Source of the DNA: Microcystis panniformis FACHB-1757
GTDB lineage: Bacteria; Cyanobacteriota; Cyanobacteriia; Cyanobacteriales; Microcystaceae
Assembly: GCF_001264245.1 (NCBI RefSeq)
Contig: NZ_CP011339.1
Span: forward strand, 1,674,001-1,738,000
Reading direction: 5' to 3'
Length of the DNA stretch: 64,000 nt
The notes under the pieces: model-generated
Seen by the model: the letters and a program-made list of their open reading frames with translations, nothing else
Databases searched by the model: none
What the model was told of the DNA's origin: nothing
Shown: in pieces, positions 43,993-51,543 of the stretch
Layout: each line of letters starts with the position of its first letter
Position numbering within the stretch: position 1 is the stretch's first letter
Translations under genes and position numbers: made by a program

Positions 43993-44541
43993 ATGTTAAG
44001 TTACCAGAATATCAAAACTATTTTTTCTCAGAAATCATTTTTAGCTATTGCAGCTGAAACTTATGAAAGCTATAAAACAGAAACAGGTGGCATTTTTTTA
44101 GGAATTAGAAACCCTAATAAATGGTATATTTTAGAAACCTTAGATTCGGGTTTAAATCCTATCTTTCGCCCCGGCTATTTTGAGTATGATAATGCTTATA
44201 TCAACCACCTGTCTAACAAAATTGCCAGATTTTATCGAGAACCCATAGAAGTTCTTGGACTTTGGCATAGACATCCTAGTAGTTTTGATTGTTTTTCACA
44301 AACTGATGATATAACGAATAAAAAATATGCTTCTCAAAATTCTGATGAAGCTATTTCTGCCCTAGTTAATCTTGACCCTGATTTCCGATTAACGATGTAC
44401 CATGTTTTAATTGAACCCGATTCTTTATCACGCCCTCAATATACTAAAATTCCTATAGAAGTAGGCGACCACCTCATCCCAGAAAAATTTTTAACCCTCA
44501 AATCCTTCCCAGATTCCTTAGAAAATATTAATCAACATTGA
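43993..44541 (+). CDS. JAMM/JAB-family metallopeptidase
   Basis: This 182-residue protein has an intact JAMM site: Glu30 in ETGGIFLG, and the zinc signature H92-x-H94-x(7)-S102-x(2)-D105 in LWHRHPSSFDCFSQTDD. JAMM proteins cleave isopeptide or peptide bonds, classically removing ubiquitin-like proteins. No E1, E2 or ubiquitin-like gene is seen in the window, so the substrate may be one of the locus proteins or the adjoining STAND protein. It lies 97 bp after the last helical protein and 38 bp before the STAND gene, on the same strand. Confidence 0.82.
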   Translation: MLSYQNIKTIFSQKSFLAIAAETYESYKTETGGIFLGIRNPNKWYILETLDSGLNPIFRPGYFEYDNAYINHLSNKIARFYREPIEVLGLWHRHPSSFDCFSQTDDITNKKYASQNSDEAISALVNLDPDFRLTMYHVLIEPDSLSRPQYTKIPIEVGDHLIPEKFLTLKSFPDSLENINQH

Positions 44542-44579
44542 AAATAGAGCTATAATGAGAAAAATTATCTTCATAGATT

Positions 44580-45059
44580 ATGCCAAGACTAAATACAAGT
44601 GATACAGTTAAAGAACAACTCTCTCTTTTGTTAAGAAGATTATTAACGTATGTAAACGGTGAATCAGTAGAGCAAGCTGATTGGTCAGATAAAATAATCT
44701 ATAACTGGTTGAAATATGATAAACCTCACCCAAAACTAATTGTCAAAACAGAATTAAAGGTTTTGGTAGATTTTTGCAACGCTGATACTAAAAAAACATC
44801 AGTTATTTCCCTCACTACAATTCAGATGAGAAATGTTCTTGATGTTTTAAAAGATTGGGGAATCCTTACAGATAATCGCACGAATCCTCAAGGATCACGA
44901 CAAAGGCACTTCACCCTCAACCTTTGGAGTTCATTTACAGAAGAAAATTTGTGGAAGTTTGAAGAAGAATGGGATAAGCGTAAATCTCCCGGTCTTGAAA
45001 ACTCATCAATTAAAACAGAAATAAATTATGGTTCTTCGTTACTTGGTATGGTTCGATAG
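44580..45059 (+). pseudogene. N-terminal part of STAND-WD40 protein, cut by MITE
   Basis: This frame encodes the first 148 residues of the STAND protein (MPRLNTSDTVKEQLSLLLRR to ENSSIKTEINY), then nine residues read from the MITE and a stop at 45059. The domain resembles the N-terminal helical region common in cyanobacterial STAND proteins with WD40 or TPR tails (HFTLNLW, LWKFEEEWDKRK). A TATAAT box at 44551-44556 precedes it. Without the MITE it continues directly into 45225 (INYDNFGLIPDTSQIYGREK). Confidence 0.8.
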
Positions 45060-45216
45060 GGGGGCATAAATCGACTAAATCCTTATCTGGCAAGAGATTT
45101 AATTGATTAGTTCGCTCTAGACAAAAAACAATTAACAAAAATCGCTAAATGCCTTTCTATATAAGGGTTCCATCCCTTATAACCCCTGTCCATTGCATAA
45201 CACAAACCGAAGAGCC
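45030..45216 (-). mobile_element. 187-bp ISL3-type MITE inserted in the STAND gene, copy 2
   Basis: The ends ggttcttcgttacttggtat and cacaaaccgaagagcc are the inverse of the copy at 16243. It is flanked by a perfect 8-bp duplication, taaattat (45022-45029 and 45217-45224). Its removal with one copy of the repeat restores the STAND frame exactly. It is about 95 percent identical to the copies at 16243 and 48599, so it is recent. Confidence 0.92.
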
Positions 45217-45224
45217 TAAATTAT

Positions 45225-48200
45225 GATAATTTCGGATTAATTCCTGATACTTCTCAGATTTATGGGAGAGAAAAAGAACTAGAATTATTAAAACAAAAGT
45301 TTTTTCAAAATAGTCCCCCGTGTAAAATTATCGGAATTTTCGGAATAGCAGGAATCGGAAAAACATCTCTTGTCTGTAAACTGATTGAGCAAATTCAAGA
45401 GGAATTTTATCGTGTTATCTATTGGTCTTTTTTGAATCCCCCTTTACCCCTAGAATTTCTTGAAAATATAAGTAATATTATTTCACAGAATATTAGTTTT
45501 AAGACAGAAGATAAATTTAAAATAAAACTGATAAAATTTATCAAGATACTAGCCAAATATCGTTGTTTATTATTTTTAGATAATATTGATGCGATTATTG
45601 AGCATGAAAACTATCGAGAATATAGTGAAATTTTACAAGCAATTGGTCAGTCAAAGCACAATAGCTGTTTAATTATAACCAGTCGAAAAATTCCTCAAGA
45701 ACTTGAATCGTTAGTGGGAAATAAAACTTCAACTTATTTCCGAGAGTTACAAGGACTTGACTATCAAACTGGACGACAAATTTTGGGAGATATTGACACC
45801 TTTCATGGTTCAGAGGATGAATGGCAATTTTTAATTCAACAAGTCTGTCACGGCAATCCTTTATTCATCAAATCTATCGCTCATCATATTCAAGAAGTTC
45901 ATCATAATAATCTCTCGGATTTTCTTTTAAAAGGGAATCTTCTGATAGAAAAAGTCGAGTCTATTTTAAATTCTTACTTTCAGCAACTATCTAATTTAGA
46001 AAAAGCGATTATTTTTGAGTTAGCGATTAATCGAAATCCAGTTTCTTTGTCGGAACTAGAACATAATATTATCATTGAACCTGACGGTAAAAGTATCCAA
46101 GAAGGGATCAGATCATTATCTAGCAAAATTCTGTTAGATAAAAAAGATGACTACTTTACCATACATCCTCTACTGATTGAATATTTCACTCAAAAAATTA
46201 TTACCATAGCAACCGAAGAAATCAAAACTCAAAAATTCCAATTATTAAGAAGTAACTCCTTGACTAAAACTACTGTTCCTGATTATCTAAGAAAGATTCA
46301 AATTAATGTTATTTTACACCCAATAATCAATAACTTAATTCATAACTTTCAAGAAAATAATCTAGAAAGCAAACTAATTGATTGTTTAAAGACATTAAAA
46401 AATGAACCTTCTGGACAAATTGGCGGCATTGCTGGCAATATCATTAACTTACTTAATATACTGAAAAATGGTCACTTAATCGGCTACGATTTTTCCCATA
46501 TCCCTATTCGACAAGTCGATTTATCAAACATTAGACTCAACCAAGTAGATTTTTCCTATTCACAGTTTTTTGACTGTATTTTTCCTCAAACTTGTGGCAG
46601 TATTTTATCAATTTCTTGCAGTCAGTTTAATCGCTCTTTTCCAAGAGAAGATCTTTTAGCAACTGGTGACAGTCATGGGATGATTTACCTCTGGAAAGTC
46701 AAACAAGACGGAAAATTAGAATTAAGCAAAAGTTTTCCTGCTCACGGAAGTTGGGTGTGGTCAGTAGCCTTAAATTCCGAGGGACAGTTACTAGCGAGTG
46801 GGGGACAAGACGGAATTATTAAAATTTGGTCTATTACAACAGATCTATCTATAAATTGTCATTCTTTGCCCCACCCTTCTCAAAAACATTATGCTCCTAT
46901 CAGAGCCGTTACTTTTAGTGCTGATAGTAAGTTTTTAGCCACAGGAAGTGAGGACAAAACCATCAAAATATGGTCAGTTGAAACAGGAGAATGTCTCCAC
47001 ACCCTTGAAGGACATCAAGAACGAGTGGGTGGTGTTACTTTTAGTCCAAATGGTCAACTTTTAGCCAGTGGCAGTGCTGATAAAACCATCAAAATATGGT
47101 CAGTTGACACAGGAAAATGTCTCCATACTCTTACAGGACACCAAGATTGGGTTTGGCAAGTTGCCTTTAGTTCCGATGGTCAACTTCTAGCCAGTGGAAG
47201 TGGGGATAAAACCATTAAAATATGGTCTATTATAGAAGGAGAATATCAAAATATTGATACTTTAACGGGACACGAAAGCTGGATTTGGTCAATTGCTTTT
47301 AGTCCGGACGGTCAATATATAGCCAGTGGGAGTGAAGATTTTACACTGCGGTTATGGTCAGTAAAAACCAGAGAATGTCTTCAATGTTTTAGGGGATATG
47401 GCAATCGATTATCATCGATTACTTTCAGTCCCGATAGTCAATATATCTTGAGTGGTTCTATAGATCGATCGATCCGATTATGGTCTATCAAAAACCATAA
47501 ATGTCTTCAACAGATTAATGGTCATACTGACTGGATCTGTTCAGTAGCTTTTAGTCCCGATGGAAAAACATTGATAAGTGGAAGTGGAGATCAAACGATT
47601 AGATTATGGTCAGGGGAAAGTGGCAAAGTAATTAAAATTTTACAAGAAAAAGATTATTGGGTTTTATTGCATCAAGTCGCAGTTAGTCCGAATGGTCAAC
47701 TGATTGCTAGTACCAGTCACGATAACACCATCAAACTTTGGGATATTAGGACAGATGAAAAATACACTTTTTCCCCAGAACATCAAAAGCGCGTATGGTC
47801 GATCGCTTTTAGTCCTAATAGTCAAATGCTGGTAAGTGGTAGTGGAGATAATTCTGTTAAGCTTTGGTCGGTTCCGAGAGGATTTTGTCTCAAGACTTTT
47901 GAGGAACATCAGGCCTGGGTATTATCAGTAACTTTTAGTCCTGACGGAAGATTAATAGCAACTGGTAGTGAAGATCGAACTATAAAACTCTGGTCTATTG
48001 AAGATGATATGACTCAATCTTTGCGGACTTTTAAAGGTCATCAAGGAAGAATTTGGTCTGTTGTCTTTAGCTCTGACGGTCAGCGATTAGCCAGTTCAAG
48101 TGATGATCAAACGGTCAAAGTTTGGCAAGTCAAAGATGGTAGATTAATTAATAGTTTTGAAGGTCATAAGTCTTGGGTATGGTCAGTAGCTTTTAGTCCC

Positions 48201-48515
48201 GATGGGAAGTTACTAGCAAGTGGAGGGGATGACGCAACAATCCGAATTTGGGATGTTGAAACAGGTGAACTTCATCAACTCCTGTGTGAACATACTAAAA
48301 GTGTCAGGTCAGTCTGTTTTAGTCCCGACGGTAAGACATTGGCCAGCGCAGGTGAAGACGAGACGATTAAACTTTGGAACCTAAAAACAGGAGAGTGTCA
48401 GAACACTTTACGCTCTCCTAGACTTTATGAACAAACAAATATTAAGGGAGTAGAAGGGTTGAATTATGAAACGAGCAACACCATGAAAATTTTAGGAGCT
48501 TTTCTGTCACGTTGA
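45225..48515 (+). pseudogene. STAND NTPase with 14 WD40 repeats, main part (5' end cut by MITE)
   Basis: The open frame begins right after the MITE. It has an NB-ARC/NACHT-type NTPase with P-loop GIFGIAGIGKTSL (45339-45377), Walker B-like LLFLDNIDAI, SCLIITSRKI and GNPLFIKS, then a helical region and a short pentapeptide-like stretch (VDLSNIRLNQVDFSYSQF). About 14 WD40 repeats follow (for example VAFSPDGQYIASGSEDFTLRLWS and VAFSPDGKLLASGGDDATIRIWD), enough for two seven-bladed propellers. STAND proteins of this build are thought to sense invaders or stress and oligomerise. The first ATG in frame after the MITE (45432) lies past the P-loop, so the disrupted gene may be inactive, or a shortened product may use another start. 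Confidence 0.85.
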
Positions 48516-48598
48516 AAAAAAGATAGAAGTTAGCCAAGGGAGTCTCAATGAGAGGTAATCCCGATCTGAAAATCCCTAAAACCACACTTCATAATTCA

Positions 48599-48785
48599 GG
48601 CTCTTCGGTTTGTGTTATGCAATGGACGAGGGTTATAAGGGATGGAACCTTTATGTAGAAAGGCATTTGGCGATTTTTGTCAATTGTTTTTGCTCTAGAG
48701 CGAACTAATCAATTAAGTCTCTTGCCAGATAAGGATTTAGTCGATTTATGCCCCCCTATTGAACCATACCAAGTAACGAAGAACC
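48599..48785 (+). mobile_element. 187-bp ISL3-type MITE, copy 3
   Basis: It is nearly identical to the copies at 16243 and 45030, from ggctcttcggtttgtg to cgaagaacc. Unlike them it has no matching 8-bp flanks, because an ISAs1 right-end fragment abuts it at 48786. With the copy at 45030 in the opposite direction it brackets the main STAND gene. Confidence 0.85.
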
Positions 48786-48882
48786 CTAACTCTTTTGGTT
48801 AGAAAAAGATAAACTTGAGAATCTTCAGTCAAATTTATTGACTCAAAATCAGCTGTACTTAATTTAAATGAATCAACCCTAG
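48786..48882 (+). mobile_element. ISAs1 right-end fragment
   Basis: The segment from ggttagaaaaagataaactt through taatttaaatgaatcaaccct is nearly identical to the right 97 bp of the ISAs1 element at 27269-28687. No transposase remains. Confidence 0.75.
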
Positions 48883-49145
48883 GGGTTTGGGGGGTTCTAC
48901 CCCCCAAAGACGTGGATTGAGTGATAAAATCGGAAGTAATTAAGTACCTAAGCAAAATTAATTACACATTTCGATAAAGCTTTTGCCTCTTGCCTATTGC
49001 CTCTTGCCTGTCTTCACTAGGAAATTTATTTTGCATGACTACTTACCAATTTTAGAAGACAGTTTACATTTAAAAATCCCAACTCAACAGATTTACAAAA
49101 ATGAGATGCACCGAGGGTTGAACAGGTTGCAACCCCGATAATTAA
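48883..49145. other. intergenic region
   Basis: There is a ggggttctacccccc-type inverted pair near 48890, a tandem ttgcctcttgcctattgcct stretch near 48988, and nothing recognisable as a gene. Confidence 0.35.
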
Positions 49146-49490
49146 TTACAGAACCCGGAAAATAAAAGGATAACGGAAAACCTTATAAGCATCGTTCCAG
49201 ACTTGCAGGATAGCAAGAATGGGGAGAACAATATTCACCACAGCAAGAATCGGTAAGAGCAAATAACCGATTAAAACCCAAACTAGAATCCCAGCAATTA
49301 GGTAGTATAACCACATATTCAGGTGAAAGTTTAAAGCTTCTTTGGCGTTTTCCTTCACCGTTTCATCATCAGAAATGAAATAAATAGCTAAGGGAATCCC
49401 CACCGATACCAGCGTAGCACTCAAAAAGATCGAAGCATGACAAGCCACGGATAGGAGTCTTTTTTTGGTTAAATCTTCACTCATGACCAT
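49146..49490 (-). CDS. DUF4870-like membrane protein
   Basis: The product is up to 114 residues, starting MVMSEDLTKKRLL or MSEDLTKK (49484). Three hydrophobic helices and the FxxNxxxxExxxFH-like region (VKENAKEALNFHLNMWLYYL) are typical of DUF4870/Tic20-like small membrane proteins. It lies 14 bp after the end of pheS on the same strand and may be cotranscribed. Function is unknown. Confidence 0.75.
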   Translation of the reverse strand: MVMSEDLTKKRLLSVACHASIFLSATLVSVGIPLAIYFISDDETVKENAKEALNFHLNMWLYYLIAGILVWVLIGYLLLPILAVVNIVLPILAILQVWNDAYKVFRYPFIFRVL

Positions 49491-49503
49491 CGGGTTTATC
49501 CCC

Positions 49504-50400
49504 CTAAAATTGTCGTAGAAAGCGGATATCGCTATTATAACAACGGCGAATATCGTCTATCTCATGTAATACCATAGCAAATCTTTCCACGCCAAAACCG
49601 GCAGCAAAACCCGTATAGATTTGGGGGTCATAACCGACTGCTTTTAAGACATTGGGATCCACCATACCACAGCCCATCACCTCCAACCATTTGCCTTTCC
49701 ACTGTACATCTACCTCGGCCGAGGGTTCGGTAAAAGGGAAGTAGGAAGCGCGGAATTTAACCGGTAAATCAGCCCCAAACATTTGCTTAAGAAATTCTTT
49801 AATTGTTCCTTTCAAATCCGTAAAAGTTAATCCCTTATCCACCGCTAATAATTCCACTTGATGGAAAACCGCGGAATGGGTTGCATCCACGGTATCACGA
49901 CGATAAACCCGGCCCGGGGCCACAATCCGAATCGGGGGTTCGTGACTTTCCATGTAGCGAATTTGGACCGGGGAGGTATGGGTCCGCAATAAACGACCAT
50001 CCCTCAAGAAAAAAGTATCCTGCATATCCCGGGCCGGATGGTCAGCAGGGATATTTAAAGCCTCAAAATTATAATAATCGCTTTCTACCTGCGGCCCAGT
50101 GGCGATGCTGTAACCCAGACCGACGAAAATATCGATCATGCGATCAACTGTGCTATTTAAGGGGTGAATTCGCCCTAAAGGACGGCTAAGAGCAGGTAGG
50201 GTGACATCGAGGGTTTCCGCCGCTAATTTCGCTTGAATTTGGGCATTATTTAGACTTTCTCGCCGGGATTCCAGCAGCGATTGTACTAATTCTTTGACCT
50301 CATTAGCGATCGCACCGAGGCGCGGTCTCTCTTCGGGGCTTAATTTGCCCATTTCCCGTAAAATCTGCGATAATTCTCCTTTCTTACCCAGATAATTCAC
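49504..50400 (-). CDS. pheS: phenylalanyl-tRNA synthetase alpha subunit
   Basis: This is the catalytic alpha subunit, which charges tRNA-Phe with PheT. The class II core is clear: motif 2 (RIVAPGRVYRRDTVDATHSAVFHQVE), the GCGMVDPNVLKAVG segment and motif 3 (GFAAGFGVERFAMV). The GTG at 50400 gives 298 residues, about 35 fewer than usual. The missing N terminus is readable upstream in the same frame (PNYEFIPHPIETALKTLAGK to LEDLEQLRV) but has no start there: the ATG at 50518 is out of frame by one base in a CCC run (ATGCCC TAA). With CC the gene would read MPNYEFIPHPIE. A base error near 50513-50515 is the simplest explanation. Confidence 0.92.
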   Translation of the reverse strand: MNYLGKKGELSQILREMGKLSPEERPRLGAIANEVKELVQSLLESRRESLNNAQIQAKLAAETLDVTLPALSRPLGRIHPLNSTVDRMIDIFVGLGYSIATGPQVESDYYNFEALNIPADHPARDMQDTFFLRDGRLLRTHTSPVQIRYMESHEPPIRIVAPGRVYRRDTVDATHSAVFHQVELLAVDKGLTFTDLKGTIKEFLKQMFGADLPVKFRASYFPFTEPSAEVDVQWKGKWLEVMGCGMVDPNVLKAVGYDPQIYTGFAAGFGVERFAMVLHEIDDIRRCYNSDIRFLRQF

Positions 50401-50588
50401 CCTTAGCTGTTCTAAGTCTTCTAGGGTTGTTGTTTCTTCGATGGAATTTTCCGCTTTCCCTGCTAAGGTTTTTAGGGCAGTTTCGATCGGATGGGGGATA
50501 AACTCATAATTAGGGCATTTTATAGGGCAGCATTCTAGTCTAGTTTATCTGCTCCCGTGGCGAGACAGGCAGAATCGATAAAAGCTAA

Positions 50589-50818
50589 TAAGTAGCTGGT
50601 TATAATTAAATTAAAAATGGATTTTAGGTTCGATCCCCCCTGCCCCCCTTGATAAGGGGGGTGCCGGTAGGCGGGGGATCTCCCTTGATAAGGGGGGTGC
50701 CGGTAGGCGGGGGGATCTCCCTTGATAAGGGGGGTGCCGATAGGCGGGGGGATCCCCCCTTAATCCCCCCTTAATAAGGGGGGCATCTGACAACTTTTAA
50801 CGCCTACCTACTTAGCTA
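50589..50818 (-). repeat. taagtaggtagg repeat with three tandem internal units
   Basis: This is an inverted copy of the family seen at 18801, 22878 and 27222. It contains three internal units similar to the 38-bp unit at 28714-28976 (ccccccgcctatcggcaccc), with slight differences. The ends are ttataattaaattaaaaatg and acgcctacctactta. It separates pheS from the RNA-binding protein gene. Confidence 0.75.
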
Positions 50819-50972
50819 TGTGCTAGGATGGAGGTTGAGAATAAAAGTCGGCACTGCGGCTCGTTGTCAGTATTAATGGTCAAAGCGTTTCTGTTTAGTA
50901 TTGGTTCAGCTAGTTCCCGAAATCTTGGTTCTCTACAAATCTGTTGTTTTTATCTGTGCAAGGATAGGTTTT

Positions 50973-51266
50973 ATGTCAATTTATGTTGGTAATCTCCCCT
51001 TCGAGGTTGACCAAGGCGACGTAGTTGAGGTTTTTAACGAATACGGTAAAATTAAGCGCGTTCACCTCCCCATGGAGCGGGAAACGGGAAGAAAACGCGG
51101 GTTCGCTTTCGTGGAAATGGAAACCCCAGAGGAAGAAGCTGCCGCTATTGCCGCTCTTGACGGCGCTCAATGGATGGGACGAGAATTAAAAGTCAATCAA
51201 GCTCGTGAAAAAGAACCCAGATCTTCCTTCGGTGGTGGCAATCGCAATCGAGATCGTCGCTACTAA
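50973..51266 (+). CDS. RRM-type RNA-binding protein (cyanobacterial Rbp)
   Basis: This 97-residue protein has one RNA-recognition motif: RNP2 SIYVGNLPF at the start and RNP1 RGFAFVEM, then a short Gly/Arg/Asn tail (GGGNRNRDRRY). Cyanobacterial Rbp proteins bind mRNA and are often cold-induced. ATG 50973 is chosen because it begins the domain; a longer frame to 50901 adds unrelated residues. A leader of about 150 bp precedes it. Confidence 0.88.
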   Translation: MSIYVGNLPFEVDQGDVVEVFNEYGKIKRVHLPMERETGRKRGFAFVEMETPEEEAAAIAALDGAQWMGRELKVNQAREKEPRSSFGGGNRNRDRRY

Positions 51267-51378
51267 TCCCCAATCGTAACCATTCTAGGCTATGATTACC
51301 TAACTTGTTTTCATTGTCAATAGGGGGAGCGAGCGCTCGTTTCCCCGCTTGTCTATCTAACATCCCAAGGAGATTCTT

Positions 51379-51543
51379 GTGGCTAAACGTCGTAATTTGA
51401 AAAAAGAAAAAGCTGAACGCAACCGTGCCTACGCGCGTCAATTCCGGGCTGCCTCTAATCGTACCACCACCAGAGGAGGTAGAGGCGGTTATTCCAGCGA
51501 TCAAAGACAATCTTCGGAAAATGAAGGGGCAGCCGATACCTAA
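51379..51543 (+). CDS. small basic protein downstream of rbp
   Basis: GTG 51379 follows AAGGAGA by six bases and opens a 54-residue frame starting VAKRRNLKKEKAERNRAYAR, with a tail RGGRGGYSSDQRQSS. High Lys/Arg content suggests RNA or ribosome binding. It lies 112 bp after rbp on the same strand and its stop overlaps the convergent gene by four bases. It is too short for many gene callers. I do not recognise a named family. Confidence 0.6.
   Translation: MAKRRNLKKEKAERNRAYARQFRAASNRTTTRGGRGGYSSDQRQSSENEGAADT

Noticed and set aside
36830..44541. Prokaryotic ubiquitin-like conjugation operon
   Set aside because: The JAMM gene suggested it, but I found no E1 (ThiF-like), E2 or ubiquitin-like protein in the locus.
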